64,000 nt of DNA from an uncultured Hyphomicrobiales bacterium (GCA_903842455.1 CAIMLX010000256.1:1-64000); one strand, 5' to 3'; shown: positions 33,948 to 43,764, counted from the stretch's first letter. A program made the numbers and translations. Notes: generated by a model from the sequence alone, not told the origin.

Positions 33948-34927
33948 TGCGCCACCTCGCGGTCGGCAAGGAGGAGGTCGAGCACGGCCATGCGGACGGC
34001 GACGCCCATCTCCACCTGCTCGGTGATGACCGAGCGCGGCCCGTCGGCGATGGCGGGATCGATCTCGACGCCGCGGTTCATCGGGCCAGGGTGCATGACG
34101 ATGGCGTCGGGCTTGGCGTAGCCCAGCTTCTCCTCGTCGAGGCCGTAGAAGCGGTAGTATTCTCGCACCGAAGGGATCATCCTGCCGCTGGCCCGCTCGT
34201 GCTGCAGGCGGAGCATCATGACCACATCGGCGCCTGCCAGCCCCTCGCGCATGTCGGTGAACACTTCGGTGGCCAGCGCCTCGACGCCGCGGGGCAGCAG
34301 CGTGCGCGGCGCGACGACGCGGGTGCGAACATTCATGGCGCCGAGCAGCAGCAGGTTCGAACGGGCGACGCGGGAATTGGCGATGTCGCCGCAGATGGCG
34401 ACGGTGAGGCCGGCCAGGTCGCCCTTGTGCTGGCGGATGGTGAGGGCATCAAGCAGCGCCTGGGTGGGGTGCTCATGCGCCCCGTCGCCGGCATTGATCA
34501 CCGAGCAGCCGACCTTCTGGCTGAGGAGTTCAACCGCACCGGAAGAGCCGTGCCGGACGATGATGACGTCGGGCTGCATGGCGTTGAGGGTCGCGGCAGT
34601 ATCGATCAGCGTCTCGCCCTTGCTCACCGACGAGGTCCGGACCGACATGTTGGTGACCTGGGCGCCCAGCCGCTTGCCGGCGATCTCGAAGCTCGACTGG
34701 GTGCGGGTGGACGGCTCGAAGAACAGGTTGATCTGCGTCTTGCCCGACAGCGTCGGCAACGTTTTGCGCGGCTGGCGCGAGACCGGGATCATCGCCGCGG
34801 CGCGATCCAGCAGCTCGACGATTTCGTACTGGTTGAGCTGGCTGATGCCGAGCAGGTGCCGATGACGGAACGGCACGCGGAAGGCGCCAGCGGCGCCGGG
34901 GGACGATGCGGGCGAAGTCAGTGCCAT
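33944..34927 (-). CDS. pyrB: Aspartate carbamoyltransferase catalytic subunit
   Basis: This 327-residue enzyme of pyrimidine synthesis joins carbamoyl phosphate and aspartate. The carbamoyl-phosphate site STRTQSSFE (about residues 56-64), the [14 protein letters not shown] signature and the C-terminal [11 protein letters not shown] motif are all present. It has no PyrI-like regulatory partner; the degenerate PyrC' encoded next is its probable structural partner. First gene of pyrB-pyrC'-plsY-dprA, 90 nt after ruvX on the same strand. Confidence 0.97.
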   Translation of the reverse strand: MALTSPASSPGAAGAFRVPFRHRHLLGISQLNQYEIVELLDRAAAMIPVSRQPRKTLPTLSGKTQINLFFEPSTRTQSSFEIAGKRLGAQVTNMSVRTSSVSKGETLIDTAATLNAMQPDVIIVRHGSSGAVELLSQKVGCSVINAGDGAHEHPTQALLDALTIRQHKGDLAGLTVAICGDIANSRVARSNLLLLGAMNVRTRVVAPRTLLPRGVEALATEVFTDMREGLAGADVVMMLRLQHERASGRMIPSVREYYRFYGLDEEKLGYAKPDAIVMHPGPMNRGVEIDPAIADGPRSVITEQVEMGVAVRMAVLDLLLADREVAQ

Positions 34928-35017
34928 GCGCTCGGGTCCTTCAGGTTCGGCGGGGTCTAGCGCAGGGCAGGCGACGATGTACAGCCTGTCCGTGGATTTT
35001 CCACTCTGGTCGTGGGT

Positions 35018-35473
35018 CTACAGCGTGCCCCGGCGGAGACGCTCGAGTGCGCCTTGCAGGATGTAGCTGGCCGCCAGCTTGTCCACCACCTCGGCGCGCT
35101 TGTTCCGGCGGACATCGGCCTCGAGCAGGGTGCGGGTGACCGCGGCGGTGGAGAGCCGCTCGTCCCAGAAGGCGATCGGCAGGTCGGTCTTCTGCGCCAG
35201 GTTGCGGGCGAAGGCGCGGGTGGACTGGACGCGCGGACCCTCCGACCCATCCATGTTCAGCGGCAGCCCGAGCACGAGGCCGACAGCGTTGTTCTCCTTG
35301 ATCAGCTCCAGCAGGCGATTGGCATCCTCGGTGAACTTGGTGCGCTTGATGGTTTCGAGCGGTGTGGCCGAGTAGCGCATGCCGTCGGAGATCGCGACGC
35401 CGATGGTTTTCGTGCCGAGGTCGAGACCGAGGAGTTTGCCGGTGGGGGGGAGGGCGACGAGAGTGTCGGACAT
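35018..35473 (-). CDS. ruvX: Holliday junction resolvase-like protein RuvX (YqgF)
   Basis: This 151-residue RNase H-fold nuclease is linked to pre-16S rRNA processing and recombination. Motifs are [15 protein letters not shown] near the N-terminus, [13 protein letters not shown] in the middle and the [13 protein letters not shown] block. The ATG at 35473 (MSDTLVAL) is preferred; a TTG extension to 35491 is possible but untypical. It is upstream of pyrB and divergent from the ParD-like antitoxin gene. Confidence 0.93.
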   Translation of the reverse strand: MSDTLVALPPTGKLLGLDLGTKTIGVAISDGMRYSATPLETIKRTKFTEDANRLLELIKENNAVGLVLGLPLNMDGSEGPRVQSTRAFARNLAQKTDLPIAFWDERLSTAAVTRTLLEADVRRNKRAEVVDKLAASYILQGALERLRRGTL

Positions 35474-35525
35474 TGTATCAATCAGTCTCAATCACTATGA
35501 TTGGTTTCAATTGGAGACGTTTGCC

Positions 35526-35798
35526 ATGAGCACCCGAGTCCTTACTGCACATATCCCCGAAGAGCTCGCCGAGAAAGTGGATGGCTACGCCAAGAGCATG
35601 GATCGCTCGCGGGCATGGATCGTCAAGCAGGCGCTGTCGAACTGGGTGTACCGGGAAGAGGAGAGGATTCGGCTCTCGCTGGAGGCGCTCGAGGAAGCTG
35701 ATCGCATTGGTACAATTTCCCACGAGGATATGGTGGCCTGGGCAAACAGCCTTGGTACGGACGACGAGTTGCCTCCCCCGAAGCCGCGCAGGCCATGA
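35526..35798 (+). CDS. Ribbon-helix-helix antitoxin (ParD/CopG-like)
   Basis: This 90-residue protein has an N-terminal ribbon-helix-helix: the strand RVLTAHIPEELAEKVD, then SMDRSRAWIVKQALSNWV. An acidic C-terminal half (about 47-90) would bind and neutralise a ParE/RelE-type toxin. Its stop overlaps the toxin's ATG as ATGA. RHH antitoxins autoregulate, so an operator should lie in the 52-nt gap to ruvX. The neighbouring toxin is frameshifted, so this antitoxin may be an orphan. Confidence 0.85.
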   Translation: MSTRVLTAHIPEELAEKVDGYAKSMDRSRAWIVKQALSNWVYREEERIRLSLEALEEADRIGTISHEDMVAWANSLGTDDELPPPKPRRP

Positions 35799-36063
35799 TG
35801 GTCCGCTGGACCCTGCAAGCGAGACTCGATCTTGCTCGGTTCGAAGAGTTCCTGCGCCCCCAGAGCGCCCGTGCGGCGGCCCGAGTCGTCTCATTGCCGC
35901 TCCGCAGCAACTCGTGGAACATCCACGAATGGGCGAGCGTCTCGAAAATTCGAACAATGTCGAACTGCGGCGGTTTCTCGTCGACGACTACGAACTTCAA
36001 TACGAAGTGCTGCCGGACGAGATCCGTATCGCCCGTGTCTTTCACATGCGTGAGGAACGATGA
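35795..36063 (+). pseudogene. ParE/RelE-family toxin, frameshifted
   Basis: The N-terminal part, from ATG 35795, reads MMVRWTLQARLDLARFEEFLRPQ and SARAAARVV. The rest of a normal ParE-type protein (APQQLVEHPRMGERLENSNN, then VELRRFLVDDYELQYEVLPD, ending FHMREER) continues in another frame up to TGA at 36061-36063. The join falls near 35885-35895. It needs one base added to restore a single frame of about 89-90 codons. This indicates a 1-nt deletion, either a real inactivation or an assembly error. The stop overlaps the next ATG. Confidence 0.82.
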
Positions 36064-36575
36064 AACTCACCTGGTTTGCCTGCTCCACCATCCGCATTCA
36101 TATCGGGGGCAGGATATTGGTTGCCGATCCGGCGGGGATAAGTGGGGTGGATGCGGGGGAGCTGGTCTCGGGCGCGGACGCTACCTTCTTTATCGATGAG
36201 GCGGGGGAGGCCGTCGATCCGGCGCTGTGGCAGCCGCGACGGGCGGCGGCGATGATCGATTCCGAGGCGGTACCCGAGGTGCTGGTGCATGGGATCGCCG
36301 GGGGCGCGCTCGTTGCCGCGGCGGGGGAGCCGCCATTGGTGCTGCTGAAGGCGCCGATGGGACGGGCGGGCCGATGGGCTCGGGATGCCATGGTCGTCGT
36401 GTTCGGAGATGCAGCGGATGCGCTGGCCGCGCAGGTGCTCGAGGATATCGGCCCGTATCTGATCGCGATTGCGGCCGGGGATGCCGTGATCGAGCGGGCG
36501 GTTGCGGCGTTGCGCGACAAGGTTGGCGAGACCTTGCTGGTGGCGCTGGAGCCGGGGATGGCGCTCGAAGTCTGA
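36060..36575 (+). CDS. Degenerate metallo-beta-lactamase-like protein (UlaG/UPF0173-like N-terminus)
   Basis: This is a 171-residue protein. It starts MKLTWFACSTIRIHIGGRILVADP, matching the opening strands of UPF0173/UlaG-type metal-dependent hydrolases (MKLTWxGHSxF..., then ILIDP). No HxHxDH metal motif or later histidine ligands are seen. The end (ETLLVALEPGMALEV) resembles the final strands of that fold. From memory, rhizobia carry an intact UPF0173 hydrolase just before gatC, so this is probably its divergent or decayed counterpart. Its ATG overlaps the toxin remnant's stop by 4 nt. Function unknown. Confidence 0.55.
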   Translation: MKLTWFACSTIRIHIGGRILVADPAGISGVDAGELVSGADATFFIDEAGEAVDPALWQPRRAAAMIDSEAVPEVLVHGIAGGALVAAAGEPPLVLLKAPMGRAGRWARDAMVVVFGDAADALAAQVLEDIGPYLIAIAAGDAVIERAVAALRDKVGETLLVALEPGMALEV

Positions 36576-36619
36576 GATTGCTAGAACGCGCTGAGCAATT
36601 GCCTGTTTCGGAGTGATCC

Positions 36620-36907
36620 ATGTCTGTCGACGCCGCCACCGTGACGCGTATTGGGCGCCTCGCCCGCATCCGCATCGAGGAGGGCGAGGTGGCCAAGTAC
36701 CAGGATGAGCTCAACGCCATCCTAGGCTTCGTGGCGCAACTCGACGAGGTGGACGTGGCCGGCGTCGAGCCGATGACGTCGGTGACGCCGATGGTGCTGC
36801 GCCGCCGCGAGGACAAGGTGACCGATGGCGGCTATCCCGAGAAGATCGTCGCCAACGCGCCGCTGACCGAGGATAACTTCTTCATGGTCCCGAAGGTCGT
36901 GGAGTAA
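36620..36907 (+). CDS. gatC: Asp-tRNA(Asn)/Glu-tRNA(Gln) amidotransferase subunit C
   Basis: This 95-residue GatC wraps around the GatA-GatB interface of the indirect Gln/Asn-tRNA pathway. Family features are [17 protein letters not shown], the [16 protein letters not shown] helix, VEPMTSV and the C-terminal [17 protein letters not shown]. It precedes gatA, with a small GNAT gene in between. The ATG follows a weak GGAG. Confidence 0.96.
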   Translation: MSVDAATVTRIGRLARIRIEEGEVAKYQDELNAILGFVAQLDEVDVAGVEPMTSVTPMVLRRREDKVTDGGYPEKIVANAPLTEDNFFMVPKVVE

Positions 36908-36912
36908 GGGCC

Positions 36913-37395
36913 GTGGCCGTTTCGATTGCGATCGAATCGCCGCTGCAGGACGAGGTGCGGGTGCTGGTGAGCCAGCTCAACGACCACCTGATACCGCTGT
37001 CGCCGCTGGAGTTTCAGTTCAAGATGACGGTCGAGCAGATGGCCCGGCCGGACACAACGGTTTTCGTGGCGCGCGACGAAGCTGGCGCGGCGGTCGGGAT
37101 TGGTGCGCTGAAGGTGATGTCGGAGCACGAGGGTGAGGTGAAGCGCATGTTCACCTCGCCAGCGGTGCGCGGCCAGCGCGTCGGGTCGGCACTGCTGGAA
37201 GCGATCGAGCGGCTGGCGCGGCAAAAGGGGATGTCGCTGCTGCTGCTCGAGACCGGCACAGGCGAGGGGATGGCCGAGGCGCATCGGCTCTATACGCGCT
37301 CTGGATTCATCGCCCGGGGGCCGTTCTCGGACTATCCCGACAGCCAATGGTCGGCGTTTTTCGAGAAGCGGCTTGCCGCACCGGCCGTCGCGTAG
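36913..37395 (+). CDS. GNAT family N-acetyltransferase
   Basis: This 160-residue acetyltransferase has the acetyl-CoA-binding V-(R/Q)-G-Q-(R)-x-G segment as SPAVRGQRVGSALLEAI, with LLLLETGTGEGMAEAHRLYTRSGF as the following strands. It resembles small-molecule or protein acetyltransferases close to the 'GNAT family' in rhizobial gat loci. The start is GTG at 36913, six bases after the gatC stop. The substrate is unknown. Confidence 0.88.
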   Translation: MAVSIAIESPLQDEVRVLVSQLNDHLIPLSPLEFQFKMTVEQMARPDTTVFVARDEAGAAVGIGALKVMSEHEGEVKRMFTSPAVRGQRVGSALLEAIERLARQKGMSLLLLETGTGEGMAEAHRLYTRSGFIARGPFSDYPDSQWSAFFEKRLAAPAVA

Positions 37396-37464
37396 CTTGC
37401 GACAGCCACTACTGATCTGTACGAACGGCGGGATACTTCCCGCGCCTCACACCGCGAGCTTGCC

Positions 37465-38949
<1,485 letters not shown>

Positions 38950-38960
38950 TCGGCGGAGAC

Positions 38961-38999
38961 GCTGAATCCGCTTGAAGCCTAGCGGTTTCAGCCTTATTT
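38961..38999 (+). terminator. Probable terminator of gatA
   Basis: GCTGAATCCGC pairs with GCGGTTTCAGC (one mismatch) around TTGAAGCCTA and is followed by CTTATTTG, 12 nt after the gatA stop. Confidence 0.65.
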
Positions 39000-39072
39000 G
39001 CCGCCCATGCGCAAATTGAGACTTGTCGAGATGCCGGTGAAGCCGGTGATTTCGTTTCAAAGGACTGGCTCC

Positions 39073-39387
39073 ATGGCCGACGTTTTCACCACCCTCGACT
39101 GGTCGGCTCCGCCCAAGGACATGTCGAAGCCGCTGCAGGCGCTGTGGTGGATGAAGAAGGGCGAGTTCCGCGTCGGTCCCGAATGGGAAGAAGCCCACCG
39201 GATCGTCCAGGCCATGGAAGGCACGTTCGAGTTCGATTGGGTGCATGCCCTGCTGCACTGGATCGAAGCCGACATGGGCAATGCCGACTACTGGTACCGC
39301 CGCGCCGGCAGGCGCCGCGCAACGGCGAGCGTGTCCTCCGAGTGGGAGCACATTGCCCGCGAGCTCAGCGGCGTCACGCAGCACTAG
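39073..39387 (+). CDS. Conserved hypothetical protein, 104 aa
   Basis: I cannot name the family. The product is a Trp-rich soluble protein. Features are LDWSAPPKDMSKPLQALWWMKKGEF, then PEWEEAHRIVQAMEG, DWVHALLHWIEADMGNADYW and the end YRRAGRRRATASVSSEWEHIARELS. The central His and paired aromatic residues look like a conserved core, and it resembles short proteins annotated as hypothetical in other Rhizobiales. AAGGA lies 10 nt before the ATG; an upstream in-frame ATG at 39007 is possible. Confidence 0.6.
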   Translation: MADVFTTLDWSAPPKDMSKPLQALWWMKKGEFRVGPEWEEAHRIVQAMEGTFEFDWVHALLHWIEADMGNADYWYRRAGRRRATASVSSEWEHIARELSGVTQH

Positions 39388-39662
39388 GCTCCAGCCCAGA
39401 CCGAGGTGTGCGAGGTCGATCCGGCCGCGATGTTATCGGTGTTTACATTCGATATTCTCTCTTACTGTCCGCTGCCACAATTCGACCCTAGGGCGAAGTA
39501 TGGCAGCGGGGGCGGGAGCGGGGATAAGGTCGTTCGGCCCTTGTCCACGCGTCGAAGTCCCGTATCGCCCGCCTGTGCAGGCTCCGAGTGGGTCCCGGCT
39601 CTACGGCAGGGGCGACACGTCGTGGGTGATGTAACGATGTGGCCCGAACCGGATACCCTCCA

Positions 39663-39920
39663 TCAGCGGTTGTCCACCTCGCTGCGGACCAGTTCGAGGC
39701 CGCGGCGGGTGATGCGGTAGGGGCGGCCATCGTGGCTGGCGATGGCGCCTTTGCTCTTGAGTTTCCTGAAAATTCTCAGGTCACACTGGTCCATCAGCCA
39801 ACCGTCGCGGTTGATGCATTCGACGGCAGCGACCTTGCCATTGGGGGATTTAGTGGCGTGGATGGCGCCACCCTGCGCGAGTGCGTGCAGCACCCGCTGT
39901 TCCTCGCGGGAAATGTCCAT
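39663..39920 (-). CDS. YjhX (UPF0386) family protein, TopAI-like
   Basis: This 85-residue protein matches YjhX closely in layout: MDISREEQRVLHALAQGGAI, the VAAVECINRDGWLMDQCDL block, FRKLKSKGAI and the end GRPYRITRRGLELVRSEVDNR. E. coli YjhX (TopAI) is a toxin that inhibits topoisomerase I and is paired with the acetyltransferase-like antitoxin YjhQ. Here no immediate partner overlaps it. A GNAT gene lies about 0.7 kb away on the other strand, past a chorismate mutase gene. Whether it is toxic in this host is unknown. Confidence 0.88.
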   Translation of the reverse strand: MDISREEQRVLHALAQGGAIHATKSPNGKVAAVECINRDGWLMDQCDLRIFRKLKSKGAIASHDGRPYRITRRGLELVRSEVDNR

Positions 39921-40267
39921 GAATTGATAGCCTTGGGGATGCGTTCAACGAGGGTCGCGGCCAGCATCACGCTTGGCGGCAACCTGTTCGGAACCCCGTG
40001 CCGACTTGCGGACTCTCAGAGAGCCCGAGCGGACGGGGTGTTACGCAATCTCCGACTGGCTAGACATGCGACGTTATCCAGGTTTGGCTGCCGTTTCGCC
40101 ACGTTGATGAACGCAAACTGGCGGCAGTTTCGGCGTCCAGATGCGTATCTGCACCTGACTGAGCCATGAATATCTGCCAGTGCGGCACTCGACCAGAGGC
40201 CCGGTTGCAATCGTCGCGGGGAGGGTGCAAACCAGCAACACTGCTGTTCCCCGCCTGAGTAGGTTCC
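39921..40267. other. Intergenic region between YjhX-like gene and chorismate mutase
   Basis: No gene is supported. The only clear structure is a hairpin at 40216-40254 (GCGGGGA/TCCCCGC outer stem, CAGCA/TGCTG inner stem), 13 nt before the chorismate mutase start. It could be a leader structure. Confidence 0.4.
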
Positions 40268-40576
40268 GTGACCAAAGCCCCCGCCGACTGCAATTCCAAG
40301 GAAGATGTGCGCGCCGAGATCGACCGCATCGACCAGGCCCTGCTGACCCTGCTGGCCGAGCGGCACGCGTACGTGACGCGGATGGCCGAGATCAAGACCG
40401 ATCCGCACGAGGCCTATGATCCGACGCGGATCGAAGCCATCGTCGCCAAGCAGCGCAAGCGGGCGGAAGAACTGGAACTCGACGAGGATCAGGCCGAACT
40501 GATCTGGCGCACCTTGATCAACTGGAATGTGAACTACGAAAAGGGCATTATCGCCGCACGCAAGCGGCACGGGTGA
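40268..40576 (+). CDS. Chorismate mutase (AroQ class)
   Basis: This 102-residue all-helical AroQ-type mutase converts chorismate to prephenate for Phe/Tyr synthesis. It shows the AroQ pattern: REEIDRIDxxLLxLLAER as RAEIDRIDQALLTLLAERHAYV, then EIKTDPHEAYDPTR with the central active-site residues and the third helix AELIWRTLINWNVNYE. No signal peptide is seen, so it is cytosolic. The start is GTG at 40268. It lies 27 nt before a GNAT gene in the same direction. Confidence 0.9.
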   Translation: MTKAPADCNSKEDVRAEIDRIDQALLTLLAERHAYVTRMAEIKTDPHEAYDPTRIEAIVAKQRKRAEELELDEDQAELIWRTLINWNVNYEKGIIAARKRHG

Positions 40577-40603
40577 ACTGACCCGCACCGGACGGAGGGC
40601 TCG

Positions 40604-41128
40604 ATGACGGTTCTCGACATGACAATCCGCAAGGCCGTGGCCAGCGAGGCGGAACGCCTTGCAGAGATCGGCTACCTGGCGTGGGAGCGGGATCTGAGGC
40701 CGTTTCTGGCCGGTGAACTGCAGAACCGGCAGGCCGAGCGGCGGCGGCTGCACCACGCGGTGCACGACCTGCTCGACCGGACCATCGTTGCCGAGCGTGA
40801 TGGCGTCCTGGTTGGCTGGTGCGCGCGGGCGCGCGGCAGGGCGTATATACCATACCTCTTCGTGTCGCCGCTGTCGCAGAACCAGGGAATCGGGACCCTG
40901 CTGCTCAAGCGGATGGAATCGGTCCTGGAACTCGAAGGCTGCGACCGGGTGCACCTGGATACGCTGAGCGACAATGTGCGGGCGGTGAACTTCTACCAGC
41001 ACCTCGGCTACCAGATCCTGGCGCTGAAACATGAGGGCGGCTCAGGCCGCGACCCGCAGACTTCCGTCCGGCTGGAAAAGCGGCTCTCGCCTTATCGCGG
41101 GCCGCTCGACGTTGGGCCAGAGGATTGA
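40604..41128 (+). CDS. GNAT family N-acetyltransferase
   Basis: This 174-residue acetyltransferase has a helical N-terminal insertion (about 30-65). The acetyl-CoA loop is FVSPLSQNQGIGTLLLKRMES and is followed by VHLDTLSDNVRAVNFYQHLGYQ. GGAGGG precedes the ATG at 40604. The substrate is unknown. A dispersed palindromic repeat follows about 45 nt after the stop. E. coli YjhQ, partner of YjhX, is also a GNAT protein, so a relationship with the nearby YjhX-like gene is possible but unproven. Confidence 0.88.
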   Translation: MTVLDMTIRKAVASEAERLAEIGYLAWERDLRPFLAGELQNRQAERRRLHHAVHDLLDRTIVAERDGVLVGWCARARGRAYIPYLFVSPLSQNQGIGTLLLKRMESVLELEGCDRVHLDTLSDNVRAVNFYQHLGYQILALKHEGGSGRDPQTSVRLEKRLSPYRGPLDVGPED

Positions 41129-41173
41129 GCTGTGGCTGTTCTGGTGCCCTGACGAGGGGGCATAACACTGAGG

Positions 41174-41253
41174 TGTCATCCCTGCGAAAGCAGGGACCCA
41201 CGTCATAACCAGCGCCAGTTTCGAGTTGGGTCCCTGTATTCGCCGGGGTGACA
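41174..41253. repeat. Dispersed palindromic repeat (MITE/REP-like), about 80 nt
   Basis: The left arm (41174-41200, TGTCATCCCTGCGAAAGCAG plus GGACCCA) and right arm (41227-41253) are inverted copies matching at 23 of 27 positions, separated by 26 nt. The 'GTCATCCCTGCGAAAGCAGG' type is a common intergenic mobile palindrome in alphaproteobacteria. It sits between the GNAT gene and gatB. Confidence 0.8.
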
Positions 41254-41369
41254 CGTCGGGGAATGCGGCAGACGCAACCGACCCGATCGAAACTGGTGAA
41301 ATACCGAAGACGTTGCCTTGCGCCCCCCAAATGCATAGACAAATCCCGGACGAACCGAGAGCCTCTGCC

Positions 41370-42869
41370 ATGACCCTGATCGACACCCGCACGCCGAACC
41401 CGAAGTACTTCATCAAGGGAGCGATGGGCGATTGGGAAATCGTTATCGGCATGGAGGTGCATGCGCAGGTGACATCGGAGAGCAAGCTGTTCTCGGGGAG
41501 CTCGACCGAGTTCGGCTCGCCGCCCAACTCCAACGTCAGCTTCGTCGATGCGGCTATGCCCGGCATGCTGCCGGTGATCAACGACGAGTGCGTGCGGCAG
41601 GCGGTGCGGACCGGGCTGGGGCTGAAGGCGCAGATCAACAAGCGCTCGACATTCGATCGCAAGAACTACTTCTATCCGGACCTGCCGCAGGGCTACCAGA
41701 TTTCGCAGTTCAAGGACCCGATCGTCGGGGAGGGCTCGGTGTTTCTCGACATGCCGGAAGGCCGGATCGAGATCGGCATCGAGCGGCTGCACCTTGAGCA
41801 GGATGCCGGCAAGTCGATCCACGACCAGCACCCGAATCTCAGCTTCGTCGACCTGAACCGCTCGGGCGTGGCGCTGATGGAAATCGTCTCGAAGCCCGAC
41901 CTGCGCAACTCCGACGAGGCGAAGACTTATCTCGGCAAGCTGCGCACCATCCTGCGCTACCTGGGCACCTGCGACGGCAACATGGAGCAGGGTTCGATGC
42001 GCGCCGACATCAACGTGTCCGTGCGCAAGCCCGGCGGCGAGTTCGGCACGCGCTGCGAGATCAAGAACGTCAACTCCATCCGCTTTGCCGGCCAGGCCAT
42101 CGAGTTCGAGGCGCGGCGGCAGATCGATATCCTCGAGGATGGCGGCAAGATCGACCAGGAGACGCGGCTCTACGACCCCAAGACCGGCGAGACGCGCTCG
42201 ATGCGGTCCAAGGAAGAGGCGCACGACTACCGCTACTTCCCCGATCCGGACCTGCTGCCGCTGGAGTTCGATCAGGCCTTCATCGACGAGATGGCCGAGG
42301 GACTGCCGGAACTGCCCGATGACAAGCAGGCGCGGTTCATCGCCGAGTATGGCGTAACGCCGTATGACGCGATGGTGCTGACGCTGGAGCGCGAGAGCGC
42401 CGACTACTACGAGGCCTGCGTGAAGTTCGGCACCGGCAAGCGCGACGGCAAGGCCGTGGCGAACATCCTCAACGGCGATGTGGCGGCCTATGCCAACTCG
42501 CAGGGGTTGAGCGTCTACGAGACGCACCTGCAGCCGCGCCAGGTGGCGGGCATCGTTGACCTGATCGCGGCGGGGACGATTTCGTCGAAGGGCGCCAAGG
42601 ACCTCTTGCAGATCCTGATCGCCGAGGAGCCCGAGGGCGAGCCGGCCGAGATCGTCGAACGGCGTGGCATGAAGCAGGTGACCGACCTCGGCGCAATCGA
42701 GGCGGTGATCGACGAGATCATCGCGGCGAACCCGGGCCAGGTGGCGGCGGTAAAGGCCAAGCCGACCATGCTCGGCTGGTTCGTCGGCCAGGCGATGAAG
42801 GCGAGTGGCGGCAAGGCCAACCCGCAGTCGCTGAACGAACTGCTGAAGAAGAAGCTGGGGATCGAGTAA
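41370..42869 (+). CDS. gatB: Asp-tRNA(Asn)/Glu-tRNA(Gln) amidotransferase subunit B
   Basis: This 499-residue GatB activates Glu/Asp on the mischarged tRNA and receives ammonia from GatA. Signatures are [40 protein letters not shown] and the [11 protein letters not shown] block. [17 protein letters not shown] and the C-terminal YqeY-like helical domain that contacts the tRNA are also present. It is separated from gatA by about 2.4 kb of small genes. The ATG at 41370 lacks a strong ribosome-binding site. Confidence 0.97.
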   Translation: MTLIDTRTPNPKYFIKGAMGDWEIVIGMEVHAQVTSESKLFSGSSTEFGSPPNSNVSFVDAAMPGMLPVINDECVRQAVRTGLGLKAQINKRSTFDRKNYFYPDLPQGYQISQFKDPIVGEGSVFLDMPEGRIEIGIERLHLEQDAGKSIHDQHPNLSFVDLNRSGVALMEIVSKPDLRNSDEAKTYLGKLRTILRYLGTCDGNMEQGSMRADINVSVRKPGGEFGTRCEIKNVNSIRFAGQAIEFEARRQIDILEDGGKIDQETRLYDPKTGETRSMRSKEEAHDYRYFPDPDLLPLEFDQAFIDEMAEGLPELPDDKQARFIAEYGVTPYDAMVLTLERESADYYEACVKFGTGKRDGKAVANILNGDVAAYANSQGLSVYETHLQPRQVAGIVDLIAAGTISSKGAKDLLQILIAEEPEGEPAEIVERRGMKQVTDLGAIEAVIDEIIAANPGQVAAVKAKPTMLGWFVGQAMKASGGKANPQSLNELLKKKLGIE

Positions 42870-42885
42870 CCCGGGAGGGGGGCGA

Positions 42886-43179
42886 ATGCCGAAGGGCTAC
42901 TGGGTGGTGAACCTCGAGGTCACCGACCCCGACGGGTATCGGGATTACCAAGGCTTCGTCCGGCCCTATCTTGCCGCCAATGGCGGCAAGTTCCTGGTGC
43001 GGGGCGGGCGCATGCAGGTGGTCGAGGGAACGATGCTGCCGCGTGTCGTCGTCATCGAGTTCGAGAGCTACGCCGAGGCGCAGCGGCTCTACCACTCCAC
43101 CGAGTACCAGGAGGGCCGGGCGCTTCGACTCAGCTGGAGCTCGGGCAATGTCGCGATCGTCGAGGGTCTTGAGGACTGA
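42886..43179 (+). CDS. DUF1330 family protein
   Basis: This 97-residue ferredoxin-like dimeric alpha/beta-barrel protein starts PKGYWVVNLEVTDPDGYRDYQ. It contains the DUF1330 core RGGRMQVVEGTMLPRVVVIEF and the YHSTEYQEGRALR block. The biochemical role is not known. GGGAGG precedes the ATG, 16 nt after gatB, so it is likely co-transcribed. Confidence 0.9.
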   Translation: MPKGYWVVNLEVTDPDGYRDYQGFVRPYLAANGGKFLVRGGRMQVVEGTMLPRVVVIEFESYAEAQRLYHSTEYQEGRALRLSWSSGNVAIVEGLED

Positions 43180-43212
43180 GCGCCGGGACCTTTGGACTCG
43201 ACGCCGTGGCTG

Positions 43213-43455
43213 TCAGGCTGCGGCCTTCAGCGGATAGTTCGGCGAATTGTAGAGTGCGCGGATGGCTTCGCCCTCGAAACGGCGCTCGTCGACTTCCAGG
43301 TAGGAGCCGGCCAGAGCCTTGGCCGGCATTTCCTCGATGCAGTGCTGAATGGCAACGGCAGCGTTGGCGAAGCGGCGATAGCGCGTGACCTGGGTCTTGG
43401 CGAAGCGGCGGCTGGGGAAGAGTTCGGCCGGCGCGCTGTAGTTGAAATCAGTCAT
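43213..43455 (-). CDS. Conserved small hypothetical protein, 80 aa
   Basis: The function is not recognised. The protein starts MTDFNYSAPAELFPSRRFAK and has the segments FANAAVAIQHCIEEMPAKAL, GSYLEVDERRFEGEAIRALY and NSPNYPLKAAA. The same layout occurs in short hypothetical proteins of other Rhizobiales, from memory. AGGAG lies six bases before the ATG, so translation should be strong. It lies just downstream of the cold-shock gene's terminator on the same strand. Confidence 0.7.
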   Translation of the reverse strand: MTDFNYSAPAELFPSRRFAKTQVTRYRRFANAAVAIQHCIEEMPAKALAGSYLEVDERRFEGEAIRALYNSPNYPLKAAA

Positions 43456-43492
43456 GGTGTCTCCTTTCTGGGATAAATATCCCTCGAAAACG

Positions 43493-43523
43493 AAAAGCCC
43501 GGCCTCGCATCGACGCCGGGCTT
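43493..43523 (-). terminator. Terminator of the cold-shock gene
   Basis: AAGCCCGGC/GCCGGGCTT form a 9-bp stem with an 11-nt loop. Read on the minus strand it is followed by TTTTCGTTTTCG. It lies 35 nt after the cspA-like stop. Confidence 0.85.
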
Positions 43524-43557
43524 CCCTGAAGTTCAGCAGCAGTAGCTGCCGGGTCGC

Positions 43558-43764
43558 TTAGATCAGCGAGAGATTGGTCGCCGACATCTTGCCGTCGCGG
43601 CCGCTCTCGAGGTCGTAGGAGACCTTCTGGCCTTCGGCGAGGCCCATGATGCCTGCTGCTTCAAGAGCGGTGGCATGGACGAATGCGTCCTTGCTGCCAT
43701 CCGACGGCTGGATGAAACCAAAGCCCTTGGTGGAGTTGTAGAATTTCACGGTGCCATTGATCAT
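43558..43764 (-). CDS. Cold-shock protein (CspA family)
   Basis: This 68-residue single-domain OB-fold protein binds single-stranded RNA/DNA. It starts MINGTVKFYNSTKGFGFIQP with RNP1 as KGFGFI, RNP2 as DAFVHATAL, then GLAEGQKVSYDLESGRDGK. The ATG at 43764 is typical of the family. It has its own terminator and a long leader, usual for cold-regulated csp mRNAs, though cold control is only inferred. Confidence 0.95.
   Translation of the reverse strand: MINGTVKFYNSTKGFGFIQPSDGSKDAFVHATALEAAGIMGLAEGQKVSYDLESGRDGKMSATNLSLI

Noticed and set aside
39639..40169. 176-codon plus-strand frame opposite the YjhX-like gene
   Set aside because: Antisense to a clear UPF0386 gene, no ribosome-binding site, no motif; the part beyond the gene has random composition.
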